Positions 47,515 through 58,524 of a stretch of DNA of 64,000 nucleotides are shown piece by piece (position 1 is the stretch's first letter; every line of letters starts with the position of its first letter). Origin of the DNA: Heterohyrax brucei (lineage: Eukaryota; Chordata; Mammalia; Hyracoidea; Procaviidae). Location: positions 87,795,049 to 87,859,048 of the forward strand of contig CM053156.1 in the NCBI GenBank assembly GCA_028571685.1. Direction: 5' to 3'. The position numbers and the translations under genes were made by a program. The notes beneath the pieces were generated by a model. The model was given only the letters and a program-made list of their open reading frames with translations, searched no databases and was not told the origin of the DNA.

Positions 47515-49845
47515 TAGAATATGGACTTCGGGGAGGCATTAGTCGGCCAACCACAGCATTGATGTGAGACTGCATTGGTTAAGCCCGAGTCACAAGCCAG
47601 GCCTTGGAGTCCCACCCAGCACCCATGGATGGAACCTGGGGAGGAGCTGGCTGATGACAAGACCTGGAGGATTGGGACATCCACCCCACAATGCAGCAGA
47701 TACCTGTGACAGAAAACAAGAAAGCACTCTGGGGCTCTCTTGAGCTATTTTCATTAGACTCTTACCAGGTTTTCTTTTGGGGGGTGGACAGCCAACTTTC
47801 CTTTATCCCTTAAGCATGGGTGATTGGCAGAAGCCATCAGAACAACTGTGTCTCGCTGGGATGTTTATATACAATCTACACCATTTTTAAAGCAAAGACA
47901 GTGAAGCGGAGTCTCTCTTACAGTGCTTCTCAGACAAACCCCGCTCTGGGGAGGAGATGTACGGCTAGTCCCTGGACGACCTGGAAGAGCAGTGAATTAT
48001 CTGCTCTCCAGGCCAGTTCAGTAGTTCTGGTGATTGTAGTGGGCAGGAAGTGGGGACCCTGGGATAACGGAGAACTACATTACCGATTATGTTACTCCCA
48101 CTTAAATCCCCTAAATGCAGGGAAAAACAATCTTCTAAAGAGTCCTACAGCACGTGAAGAGGAGACTTGAGGGGCCACTTATCTGAGATAAAACACAAAA
48201 TTCTCAGCGTCTGGGTTCTAAATCGAGATGTTCAGTGAAGAGGGACATTCTCAAAGTAACAAGCGCACATCTGCCAGCTCAGAAAAGAGTGGTGAAAAAT
48301 AAACATAACGAGTGAGCCGTGCACTTGGCCGAGGCCCAGAAGTCTGCGGCTCTGTCACTTCCGTGAGGGCTGGGTTTGACGACGGAGAGGAGGAAGGACG
48401 AAGGAATGTTGGTGGGCTTCAGAGAGGGAGATGGACATCAAGAGGATGCTTTTCAGGGAGAACGTGGAGTCATCGTTCAGCCACGTGACTTTTCATCAGC
48501 AACGATGCGGATGAGGAGACCAGGGGAGAGAGAGTGTTAACACTCAACACCGCACAGACGTAAACGAGGACATGCATAGACCCAGGAAACTGCCTCGCCC
48601 CTATAGCTGATTAGTATATATCCTATTTCTCCAGCCACGTCCATACAAGAAGTTTTTGATTTTGTAGATGATGGGTATTTTAATTTCAAGGAAAACGGTA
48701 ACAGTGAAGTGATATCCCTGCTGGCCCAGTAGGAACAGAAGACATTCCTAGTCATGTTTTACTGTTGTTGTTGTCTGTTTGTCAGTTTTTTGTTTTGCTT
48801 TTTTTGCTTTTGTTCATTTTCAAATCATGAAGGGCAAAAACTCAAACAGAAGCCCCTCCAAATCATTTAGGCTGTTGGGTGGCAAATGACCTTGAAAGAC
48901 ACATCCTTCACTCCTTACTTCTTCCTACTGCTTGACTTGGACTCAAAGGCTGGTCAAGGTGGAAGGCGGAGAGAAAGGATGGAGATGCTTAAGCATTAGC
49001 TCCAACTCAGAGGACCTGGGTGCTGCTAGTCTAGTTATGACAGCTCTGTGACACGTTACCCAGACTTCAGTGGTACACAACAATGATTTATCTCGTGTGA
49101 GGAATCTATGGATCAAGAATTCAGAGTGGGCACCCCAGAGGCAGCTAGTCCTCAGGTGGGAGGCTTGAAGGAGGAAACCTTGAATTGTCTGAAGGTTCCC
49201 TCACTCACACACCAGTGGCTGATACTGGCTATTGGCTGGGAGGTCCCAGTTTCTTACCACAGCTCTCTTCATACTGCTGGTTGGGCGTGCTGCCAGCATG
49301 GCAGCTGTGTTTAGAGGACAAATGGCAAAGGAGCAAGCGTCAGTGGAAGTCTGAGCAGCTGTGATGACCTCTCTTCAGAGGTCACACAGCATCAGTTCTG
49401 CTGCTTTCTGATTTTTAGAAGCAGGTCATTAAGGCCGAAAAGGCAAGGGGGTAGGTATTCAACTCCATCTGATACGGGAGTGCCAACTAATTTCTGGACA
49501 TGTTTTAAATCTACGAGAGTGCCTGAGGGGTGAGAAGAAGTGAGTCCAGAGTCTCAGTGATCTTCATTCCTCCTGCACGTTTTTGGTGACTCCCTGCTAC
49601 ACTGGGAAGGTCAACACCAAACTTTTCAGTCAAACTGAGAGGTAGACGGTGGCCCCCAGTACTTGGAAAGCTAGGAAACGCTGCTGAGGGAGGGACCGTG
49701 AGGGCTTCTTGGTGACTCCAGAGGCCGGCGGTACAGGGCCTGGTCCATAGGAAGCATTCATTCATTCATCCATTCTATAACTCTTTCTAAAGTACTTACA
49801 AAGCTCACAGCCATGGGTGCTTGAGTGCAAATGTTTAAGTCCTGA
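47515..49845. other. Unique intergenic sequence upstream of EDN3
   Basis: No gene or certain repeat was recognised. A small AfroSINE tail remnant may lie at 47475-47510 (gattcagaatcaacttgatg). This 2.3-kb block is one of the larger repeat-poor intervals close to EDN3. Confidence 0.35.
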
Positions 49846-49849
49846 AGCT

Positions 49850-50042
49850 GTTCGGTGCTGGGCTCTTAACCCAAAGGTTTGGTGGTCCTGATCCACCCAG
49901 AGGGCCCTCCAAAGGGCTGGCAGTCTGTTTCCAAAAGGGCGCAGCCATGAAAACCCCATGGAGCCCAGTTCTGTTCTTAGGACTCACTCTGTTGCCATGA
50001 ATTGGAATCGACTAGACATTTGGTATTTTTTGTTTTTGTTTT
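49850..50042 (+). mobile_element. AfroSINE, long form
   Basis: It has gttcggtgctgggctcttaa and gtggtcctgatccaccc. An internal block (aaagggctggcagtctgttt to gcgcagccatg) precedes aaaaccccatggagcc. The tail is ttggaatcgactagacattt plus a T-rich run. It is the last repeat before the EDN3 promoter. Confidence 0.8.
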
Positions 50043-50530
50043 ACTGCCAAGGCCACACTGACGATGCAGGTGAGGGAAAACCAACAATGCTTTTCTGTGA
50101 GCATCTGGTACAAACTCATGAAGAGAGACTCCCGCAGCTGAACTGGGAAAATCTCTGAAAGATGTGAAGAGGCCATTGCCCATCGAGGGGTCCAGTCGTT
50201 GAAGGAACAGACTTGCCCTTCAGGGAAAGGACCTTGACGAACACTAAAGACCCTCCACCTGGGCAGGTGCTCAGCAGAGAGGACCTCTGAGCCTGGGCTT
50301 TCTTGACTTGGCCCTGCAGCTCAGGGCCCCTCCGAGAGGCCACCATGTCCCTGAATCCCTCCACAGCTGGGCAGGCGGGCAGCCTTTTGTGCAAGGGGAA
50401 GAAGGTGTCATTGAGGAACTTTAAGAAAAGTTTTCTTCCCTTGGGCCCTGGGAAGACCCTTAACACATGACCTTGTTATCATCTCCTGCTGCGCAGGGAA
50501 GGGGGTGGGGTGGGGGAACTGCAGGTTTCA

Positions 50531-50568
50531 GGGCGAGCGCGCGTGCATGTGAGCGTGCATGCTCGCCC
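50531..50568. repeat. GC-rich inverted repeat in the EDN3 promoter
   Basis: gggcgagc at 50531-50538 is the exact reverse complement of gctcgccc at 50561-50568, with a 22-base spacer that contains two gtgcatg strings. Whether it has a function is unknown. Confidence 0.6.
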
Positions 50569-50946
50569 TCGTGACTTGCAGCAGCTGTCCCGGCCCCCAC
50601 TGCACCCCCCACCGCGACCAACGGCTGCCCCGCCCGCCCGGTCGCCCCGTGCGCCGCCCCGGCCGCTGCACGCTGGCCGGCTGCCCGCGCCTGGGAGGAC
50701 CCCCGCGCACCCCGGGTTCAAAGGCCCGCTCGCAGCTCCGTCCCCTGGGCGGGGAGCGAGGGGTGCGGGCAGAAAAGCAGCGCGTACAGCAGCTCGGGCG
50801 CAAGGGGCCAGTGCCCGAGGAGCCGCGACTGCCGCCGCTCCGCCGCCGCACCGCGCCCACCAGCGAGCTAGCGGCGCCCCGGCGCCGTCCCTGCGCGGCC
50901 CCAGGCGCTCGGCCTCCGGCCAGGGGCTCCGGCCTGACCGGGGTTC

Positions 50947-50998
50947 ATGGAGCTGGGGCTGTGGCTCCTCTTCGGGCTCACGGTGACCTCCGCCGCAG
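50947..50998 (+). CDS. EDN3: EDN3 exon 1, coding part: start codon and signal peptide
   Basis: The ATG at 50947 opens 17 codons, MELGLWLLFGLTVTSAA, a compact hydrophobic signal peptide that directs preproendothelin-3 into the secretory pathway. The exon ends after the first base of codon 18 at a good donor (g|gtaagc, GT at 50999-51000). The phase matches exon 2 exactly, and an exon carrying little more than the signal peptide is the known EDN3 gene structure. This start is chosen because it gives the family's signal peptide and joins in frame to exon 2 across a 720-base intron. The 5'UTR lies upstream in the CpG island; its limits are not visible. Confidence 0.93.
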
Positions 50999-51718
50999 GT
51001 AAGCGGGCGCGGCAGCTCCTCCCCGGGTGACTCCTCTCCTGGCGGGAGCGCACACAAAAGGCTCCCTGGTGGGAGTGCTCAGACGTCGGGGTGCGTGGGG
51101 CAGCCTCGGGGATGTCTGCGGGACGATGAAAGACCGCTTGCCTGGGCAGGCCACCTCTGGGAGCGCCCCAGGACGGGCTGGGGGCAGAGACAGAGGGCAC
51201 AGACGACCCGCGCGCGAGCTCTGGAGGTTGCAGCCCGCGCGCAGCCTGCAGACTTTGTGCCTGGGCGACTTTTCGCAACTTTTCATGAAGTTGGAAACTT
51301 TTCAGCAAGTGTACAAAGTTTTCAGAAACTTGGCAACGTACTTACAGAGTTTTCTGAAAGTGTGCAAAGGACTTGTAAAGTTTTTCAGAAGTGTGCAGAG
51401 GGCTTGCAAAGTTTTCCAAAAGTGTGCAGAGGGCTTGCAAAGTTTTCCAAAAGTGGCAACAGCTTGCAGGCTTCTTGCACAGTGAGCATCCTTGGTAGAC
51501 TTCTTGGAACCTGTGTGCGCTCTGGTTTTTTTCCCGAATGTGTGCCCAGTTCACAAACCTTACAGAAAGTGCAACTGGCCTGTAGGGTTTTCAGAGGCTT
51601 TGGCTGCTGCCCCTCCCCCTCCCAGGTGTTTGAGGTGGCGGCTTTGGTGTGGTCCTTGTGGCCTGGTCCCTGTGGTGTGGTTTGCGTCCTCAAGAGCTTC
51701 TCCACCTTCCTTCTGCAG
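50999..51718 (+). other. EDN3: EDN3 intron 1
   Basis: The intron is 720 bases, with GT at 50999-51000 and AG at 51717-51718 after a pyrimidine-rich tract (ccaccttccttctgcag). The first part is still CpG island; the middle holds a 31-base minisatellite (51360-51452). No other gene is seen. A long open frame crosses the intron and exon 2 in another frame and is not a gene. Confidence 0.85.
51360..51470. repeat. 31-base minisatellite in EDN3 intron 1
   Basis: Units at 51360-51390, 51391-51421 and 51422-51452 have identical length and share gtgtgcagagggcttgcaaa. The last two are identical and the first differs at a handful of sites. A partial fourth unit follows, and looser relatives (aaagttttcagaaacttgg) precede the array from about 51285. 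Confidence 0.92.
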
Positions 51719-51998
51719 AGTTCCTGCCTCGCCCCCAGGACGCTGGCAGGAGTGGTGAGCCCAGGGACCTCCCTGCTGCTGGCTTTGAGGGGCACGGTGA
51801 AGACGCAGTGGTCACGATGGTGCAGGATCCGAGGCCTGGAAGCCCTGGTCCGGATCAGGCACCGGGCCAGAGGGGGAAACAAGTGGCCGACGGGGGCGGT
51901 GCACACCGCCGGGCACGACGCTGCACGTGTTTCACCTACAAGGACAAGGAGTGTGTGTACTATTGCCACTTGGACATCATCTGGATCAACACCCCCGA
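51719..51998 (+). CDS. EDN3: EDN3 exon 2: propeptide, mature endothelin-3 and start of big-ET-3 tail
   Basis: This exon encodes the active hormone. Joined to exon 1 (junction codon GAG), it reads 67 residues of propeptide, then the furin site RARR, then the 21-residue ET-3 peptide at 51922-51984 (residues 86-106). The mature part has cysteines at positions 1, 3, 11 and 15, which form the family's 1-15 and 3-11 disulfides. It also has the ET-3-specific TCFTYKDKE segment and the C-terminal HLDIIW needed for receptor binding. INTPE follows, so the Trp-Ile bond cut by endothelin-converting enzyme is present. The exon stops two bases into the next codon at donor gtgagt (51999). ET-3 acts mainly through EDNRB in enteric neural crest and melanocyte precursors (known biology). 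The propeptide before the hormone is 11 residues shorter than in human and lacks the human ETVAGPGE repeat. Exons 3-5 lie beyond the window. Confidence 0.97.
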
Positions 51999-54900
51999 GT
52001 GAGTTCCGGGGTGGGGTAGGGTGCAAGGGGAACGTGGCTCTGGAGCCCCACTTAAGTTGTGACACTCAGGGACCTGGGCTTACCCCAGCCAGCCCAGCCC
52101 AGCCCAGAGCCGGCCTTGGAACGGTTTGGGGCTCTGGGTGGGTTCCCCTCCCACCCAGGCTTTGTCTACAGATACGCACTGTGACTCTTGTCCCCAGCCA
52201 GGCCCAGGAGAAACTCAGTCTGGGAGTTTCTGATCCTGAGGAAGGTAGCTCCTCCTCTGGAAATGAGCCAGCCTGAGGGATTAGACACCTGAGAGTTCCT
52301 GAAAGCCTCTGTCCTGAGAGGCAGGAGGCAGGAAAGTTAGCTCCTGTCCCCAGGGCTCACTGGCCTGTCCCTCCCCCTGACCTGCAAGGCTGACTCCAAA
52401 GAGTTTAAAATTCCTTGAAAGCAGCCACTCTGCAGAGATTCCCTGCCCGGCCAGGGAAGCTCCACTGGGGTCAGCTGCTCTCTCCTGTGCTCTCCTGGGT
52501 GGCCCAGCTGTGCCATCCTCTAACACTATGGCCCAGGAGGGCGTCACTCTCCCCTTCAGCTAGGAAGGGCTGCCACATCAGCCCCAAGCGAGTCTTGGGC
52601 CTGCCATGCTGTGCAGCCAGCCCTCCTCTGCAGTCATGGGGGGTGGCAGGGCCGGATGAGGTTCCTTTTCCCTCAGTCAGCGGGCAGGGCCGCCTCGGCA
52701 GAGTCATCGTCTTGCAAACACTGGAGGGTGCAATTGAGAGGCCCTGACCTTGGTCCAGCCACCAACCCAATGGGCTTTGCTTTCCGTATCCCTGAAATTC
52801 TGAAGTCAGAACAATCCTGGAGGCTGGTTGCTCTTGGGGTCTCTTGGGACTCTTGGCTCCCTACTAAAGTGAGTGTCGGCCAGGAATGTGGAACTGGCTC
52901 TGGAATGTGACTTTTGGCCTGGACAGGCACCGTGGCCGCTCTTTGGGGTACATCCCAAGCCCAGGGAGCTCTGAGTATGCTGGGTGCAGCTGGGATGGGT
53001 TTGTTGTTTCTTGGACATCTTGAGAATGCTGCAAAGGTGGGCGAACCTGCATGTCGAAGGTCTTCAGGCAGGTAACAGGCCTCTGGCCTCATCCCATGGG
53101 GGACGCATAGCCAGGCCAGGTTCATGGCCTGTAGTCTCAGTGGTCATCACCCAGGGCCCCAAGTTCACAAGGACATGCCCTGTTGGCACTGTCTTGGAAT
53201 CCTAGGCCGTTTTTGAACAAGGGCTGCCTGCAGAGATTTTTGTTTGGGCCATGCAAATTCTGCCCTTGGTCCTGAGGGCTGGGATTCCTTGCCAGGCTGT
53301 GCCATTTAGACTCTTGTCCATACCACCAGCCTTGGTCAGGAAGGCAGCTTGGGGGACCCCTGTGGTAGGGGTAGCGGTCCTGGACAGGGCCGTGGTTGAT
53401 TGCCGTCTAACCTGGGGCAATATTAGGTCATCTTGTCTTACGTTGCCCATGACCCTGGCACCTGTCCTTTCCCTGAGTCTTACCCCATTGACTGAATGAC
53501 GATTGCAGCGGATTGGCCTCACAGAGCCAACCACATCCAGTAGCTGGCACACCCAGTCCTTGCCTTGTCTGGCGTTCCGATCTGTGAACCCTGACAGGGA
53601 AAGGAGAAAGGCAGCCGAACCAGGGCAAGGGGTCTGAGGCAGAGGAGGGGGAAGGAGAGGGCTTGGAGACCCTCCTTTCTTTGCTAGCTAGCCAAGCCCC
53701 CGGGCACCAGCCGGGGGGGCAGCTCTGACTTCAGATGTGTCCGTCTGTCCGTGAGGCTAAACAAATGTGGCAGTCTGTATGAAATCCTGCCTCGGAACTT
53801 GCATGGCCTGGGGTGCAGCCAGGGAGTTCTGACTTGTTCCAGAATAGCCAGCTTGATAACCCTCCCCCTCCAAGTTTGATTTACCTTTTCTCCGCCTCCC
53901 TTTACCCTGGCTCGTTTTAAACACCAGGAATGATTAAATGTGGTGTTTGCAAGTCCCGTTGAGTTACTCGAGAAAGAAATGACAATAGCCAGACTCGAGC
54001 GTTCAAAATTAGACAAGCAAAATAATTTTTGTGTGGATGGTTTTTCTAGATGGCCTGGTCTCGCCCTGCCATATCTCTCCTTGGCCCTCCCTCCCCCTCC
54101 CCCTTTCTGTGTCGATGTGTAAACTTGTACAGTTGCTACCCACAAGACTGGAATTTGAGGCAGCAGCTCTAGGACAGGTGTGTGGTCCCCACAGAATGTG
54201 GGAATGAGGGCTTATTTTGCCCTCAGTGATTTCTGTCTGTCCTCTCATCTGGGAGATTCTTATTAGGATCCCCGCTTGAGTTTTTCTGTCTCTCTTAGCT
54301 GCCCCCTGCTCCTTTAGCAGAGCCCCTGCTCCATCTCCTTCGTGGTGGGACTGAGCCATTGCCCCTAACACTGTAGAGTCTGAGAACCCAGAGAAGCCTT
54401 GATCTGGACACCTCAGATGAGGGTCTTGAATTTCAGGTGGCCTTCAGCTTGTGCCGTCTTTCATCCCACTGACTGCTGAGTCCCGCAGAGAGGGAACCAA
54501 CAATCCGACTCCATCTTTGAAAGGCGCTGTGGGCTTAAAGACATTCTATGAGCAATATCATCATCTGTGCACTGTTTAAGAACCCTCAGAGCTGCAGGTC
54601 ATGAGAGGGGCTGCTACAGAGACCAGTATTGCGTCCCTGCGTGGGACATTAGCCGTCTAGTTCACATTCCAGTGACTAGACACTCTAAGAATCTTCCAGA
54701 TCACAGATGTTAGGCTCTCCAGCTTTCCCACATGCCTAGTCCTCTTGGACTCCAGCAGGGTCACCGTTTTCTTGATCACCCAGCACCTGGCAGACATCAG
54801 TACATGCTGGACTGATTTAGGGTTGGACCTGCTACCTGCGGGAGTTCTTTCTTTCCTTTGCTGTGGGTACAGCTCTGGGTCTACAATGCTGTGTCCCATA

Positions 54901-55190
54901 AGCAAGGGTTCCTTGTCCAGTCCAGAGTGCCCAGGTGCTTCTCCATGAGCACACATGTACGACAGTGCATGTTTTTCCTGAGTGTACTGTCCGAGACTTG
55001 CTTCATCTCCTCTAAGCACCTCCACAGTCCTAAAGAGCAAACCAACTGTCCTTTGGCAGCTGTGTTTCTTGTCCCTATAGAGGCAGCTGAAACTCTGATT
55101 TGTTGGATGGCAAGATACGATTTTCCTAAGAATTCCCTTGTCAGTGTTGGGCTGCACCAGCCTTTTCCACCCCCCAAAATCCCACTGCTG

Positions 55191-55347
55191 CCAACAAAAA
55201 CACCAAACCCAGAACCCAAGCCCACTGCTGTCGGGTCAGGTCTGACTCATAGTGACCCTGTAGGTCAGAGTAGAAACTGGCCCATAGAGTTTCCAAGGAG
55301 CCCCTGGCAGATTTGAACCGCCAACCTTTTGGCCAACAAAAACACCA
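55191..55347 (-). mobile_element. AfroSINE, inverted, with 15-base target-site duplications
   Basis: The SINE body (55206-55332) reads cccactgctgtcgggtcagg to atttgaaccgccaacctttt; the A-box end is truncated. It is flanked by perfect direct repeats ccaacaaaaacacca at 55191-55205 and 55333-55347, the mark of target-primed insertion. Confidence 0.9.
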
Positions 55348-55464
55348 GAAATCCCAAATCGGAGAAAAATGCACCTCACTGTATGGTCATGGAGAGTTGT
55401 CAAGAAGTTAGCCAGGGGAGACACAGTGGAACAAACAGACCAAGTGTCTCTGTTCTTGTGCACT

Positions 55465-55665
55465 TTGGGGTTGCTCTCTACTGGTGTCATGGAGTCTGAC
55501 CCTGACTCCCAGTGGCCCCGTGCACAGTGGGACCCCAGCTTTGCAGGGCGCCCCCCATCTCCATGGTCAGTGGCTGAGTTTTAGAAGTAGATGGCCAAAC
55601 CTTGCTTCCTTCTCTGTTGGGGTCTGCCACTCCCTCAGAGGAGGTGAGAATTCCACCTTGGAACC
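55465..55665 (-). mobile_element. AfroSINE variant, inverted, diverged
   Basis: ctggtgtcatggagtctgac, cagtggccccgtgcacagtg and tagaagtagatggccaaacc resemble the reversed variant SINE with the 'gtagatcgccaggcct' block. Divergence is high. Confidence 0.5.
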
Positions 55666-55856
55666 ACCCATGCCCATCCACACTCCCTGAGACTACTTCA
55701 CACGCAAAAGTGACCAATGGGGTAGTTGGGGATATGAATTCTAACTGTCCCTTGAGAAGTTAAAGAGTAAAAGGTATAGCCAGTGAGTGAGGGGGCTTCA
55801 GGGCCCCCTCAGAGACACGAGGCCTGTGTGCCCCCCGCTCCTAGGGAGGGGCCTGT

Positions 55857-56322
55857 TGTTGGGTGCCGCTGAGTGAGTTCCAACCTCTGGTGACCCTGTG
55901 CCCAACTGCCCGGTCCTGCACCATGCCCGCAGTCATCTTAGGCTTGAGGCCATTGTTGGGGCCACTGTGCCAATCCATCTCGTCAAGGGTCTTCCTCTTT
56001 TTCGCCGACCCTCTGCTCTACCAAGCGTGATGTCCTTCTCCAGGGAAATGCTCTCTCGTGACTTGTCCAAAGTATGTAAGACACAGTCTTGTCATCTTGG
56101 CTTCCAAGGAGCACTCTGGTTGTACTCCTTCCAGAACAGATCTGTTTGTTTCTTGGCAGTCCGTGGCACATTCAACATTCTTCTCCAGCACCACAATTCA
56201 AAGGCATCAATTCTTCTGTCTTCTTTGTTCACTGTCCAGCTTTTGCATGCAGAGGATGCATGGCTTGGGTCAGGTGCAGATTAGTCTTCAAGGTGACATC
56301 TTTCTTTTTCAACACTTTAAAG
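55857..56322 (-). mobile_element. RTE 3'-end fragment, possibly with inverted 5' part
   Basis: gttgggtgccgctgagtgag at the left is the reversed RTE 3' terminus, followed by ggtcttcctctttttcgccg, gtactccttccagaacagat and ttcaaggtgacatctttct. From 56322 to about 56350 the sequence switches to sense RTE 5'-region text (gaagaaggacccagcagtct). Confidence 0.83.
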
Positions 56323-57055
56323 GAAGAAGGACCCAGCAGTCTACTTCTGAAAAGACTTATCTGGAGAAAACCTTACGAAGAGCAGTGGAGGGGGCCTGCC
56401 CTCTGTTAACTTCCCCGAGGACGTAGGGAGGGAGGCGTTGTGACATTGTGATGTTGTGATGGTGTGATGGCAACAGTGCTTTCCAAACAGAACTCCAACA
56501 CGTGGCTTGATGGGCAGGAATTTATTTCTGAGCAAGCAGGCTGAGTGTTAGGAATTGTGACGGTGGTGGAGAGTCTGCGATCGACAGTCCCCACCGAGAG
56601 CTGAGCTCAGCTCTGTGCCCTTGTGACCTCAGGGTACCCTCTGCACCACCACAGTAAGATGAAGATGGCAACAGACTCTGGACAGTGACCTACAGGGCTG
56701 ACCACGTCCCTGCAAGATGACTGACCTGCTACCATATGGCCCAGGGCATGGCACCCTTACGCCCTTACGTAATCCAGTAGGAATGACATTTGTTTTGCAT
56801 TCTCCTTCCCTCTCCCAAAGAAGTAAAGAGTAAAAAAAAAAAGTAGTAAGAATAAACAAAACATTTTACTTGTATTTTAATGTATTTTACCACAAGAAGA
56901 CAGCATCACAACAGGCTTTTCTTTCTATCCTGTTCAAGAAAGGAGTTTTAATAAGTTTCCAAGACAAGAAAGGCATATCCTGAATTTCAGAACATGCTGG
57001 TAGAATGGGATGGCTCAAGAGCCAGCCTTCTATTTATGGGCTGCTGGTGGTGACC

Positions 57056-57208
57056 TGGAGCCCTGGCAGCCCAGTGGAGAGCTCAGGCTGCTAACCAAAA
57101 GGTCAGCAGTTCAAATCCACCAGTCATTCTTTGGGAAGCCTGTGGGGCAGTTCTGCTGTGTCCTGCAGGGTCACTGTCAGTCAGAATCAACTTGATGGCA
57201 GTGAGAGC
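57056..57208 (+). mobile_element. AfroSINE, short form
   Basis: It has ggagccctggcagcccagtg, gtcagcagttcaaatccacc, then attctttgggaagcctgtgg. The tail is cagaatcaacttgatggcag. Confidence 0.88.
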
Positions 57209-57439
57209 TTAGTGTGTACCTACTGCGTGAGGGCAGGGACCTTGACCAGGGAGCCAGGACTGGAGGTCTCAGCCTTGGGAATGATTTGAGGGCAGGGAAA
57301 GCGTCTTCCTGGACATCAGAGTTTGAGTCCAGTGGTGATGCGGATGGTCACGCCATTAGCCAGTGTTGGCTGCGGACCACACAGCACCGCATGTGGTCTC
57401 CGTGGCAACCCTCTTAGCTGACGGTTGTCTTCTACAAGG

Positions 57440-57645
57440 GGTTCTGTGGGAGATCCTCGCCTTCCATGCCTGAGACTCAGATTCGATTCCCAACCCATGC
57501 ACCTCATGGACGGCCACTACTTGTCAGCCAGAGGAGTCTGTGTGTTGCTCTGATGCTGAACAGGTCTGACCAGAACTTCCAGACTAAGGCAGACTAGGAA
57601 GAAAAGCCTGGAGAGCTACTTCTGAAAACCAGCCCAAACCCTGCA
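57440..57645 (+). mobile_element. RTE-related fragment, sense (5' region)
   Basis: gattcgattcccaacccatg, tctgtgtgttgctctgatgc and agactaaggcagactaggaa resemble the sense-strand RTE 5' region seen reversed at 42740-42960. Confidence 0.55.
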
Positions 57646-58149
57646 GATCCCAGGGGCCCGGGCTCAGTGCGCATGGGGCCAGCGTGAGTCAGAGCCAGTC
57701 TGAGCGTGGAGAAGAGCAGTGCCTGTCCTTTCTGTTCTCAAGGAGGAAATGGGACCGTGGGCTGTGTCACTCATCAAGGTTATGGATCTGGGAAGGAGGT
57801 GACTGGGCCAGCAGCCTGGGCCGTGTGCTTCCGGAAGCTGCCCCCCACAGCTCTCCCTCATCTGGTTCCTGAGGCTGATGGGCGACAGCTGCCGGGCTGT
57901 CCTAATGGGTGACACCTGTGCTCAGCCATCCGGCCTGTTTCACTGAGCGCCTCCTTGGTCCGCACCTGGCTGGGCTCTGGGGACCCCACCACAGAGGGAA
58001 GACGGGCATCCCATCGGTGACAGCCTCGGGGTGGTTTTGTTCTCTTGGATAGTGACGGTTGACATACAGAGCACTGCATAGTAACGTGCTTATCCCTTCA
58101 CACAATTTTCCATATAAATTAACAAGTGAGAAAACAAAATCCTTCAGTG

Positions 58150-58325
58150 GTGGTTATCAAGAAGCCATCACGTACATTCCAACTCATAGTGACCCCATGT
58201 GACAAAGTAGAACTGCCCCATAGGGTTTTCTAGGCTGAAATAGTTAAGAAGCCAATGGCCAGATCTTTCTTCAGGAGCTGTGAGTGGGTTTGAACCACCA
58301 ACTGAATATTGGTTAGTGGCTTAAT
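58150..58325 (-). mobile_element. AfroSINE variant, inverted
   Basis: tccaactcatagtgacccca, aagtagaactgccccatag, ggttttctaggctgaaata and ggccagatctttcttcagg form the reversed variant SINE. Confidence 0.82.
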
Positions 58326-58355
58326 GTCACCTTATTGTCACCGGGTGTACCACCA

Positions 58356-58524
58356 GGCCCAAACCCACTGCCATCAGGTCGATTCCAACTTAGGGGGACC
58401 CTGTAGGACAACACGGAGTTGCGTCATGGAGTTTCCACGGAGCACCTGGTAGATTTGAATGACTGACCTTCCAGTTAGCAGCCGTAGCACCTACCCTAGC
58501 ACCTACCCACTACGCCATCGGCAT
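58356..58524 (-). mobile_element. AfroSINE, short form, inverted
   Basis: cccaaacccactgccatcag, gtcatggagtttccacggag, cacctggtagatttgaatg and ccagttagcagccgtagcac are present with no internal block. The phrase gcacctaccctagcacctac is a small local duplication. Confidence 0.88.

Larger units (their letters stand above)
50490..51250. promoter_or_regulatory. EDN3: EDN3 CpG island and promoter region
   Basis: GC content and CpG frequency rise sharply here, with many cgcg, ccgcc and gcgcc strings, and fall again inside intron 1. The island covers the first EDN3 exon. No TATA box stands out upstream of the start codon, which fits a CpG-island promoter. The transcription start cannot be fixed from sequence. 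Long overlapping open frames across 50479-51300 on both strands are a consequence of the base composition. Confidence 0.8.

Noticed and set aside
50479-51308. Long open frames on both strands around the EDN3 promoter
   Set aside because: Composition is Arg/Ala/Pro/Gly-rich in every frame, as in any CpG island. No domain is visible. Only the 17-codon signal-peptide frame matches a known gene.
51095-52276. A 393-codon open frame across EDN3 intron 1 and exon 2
   Set aside because: It is in a different frame from the endothelin-coding exon, crosses both splice sites, and its repeated protein segment is only the 31-base minisatellite. GC-rich sequence explains the lack of stops.
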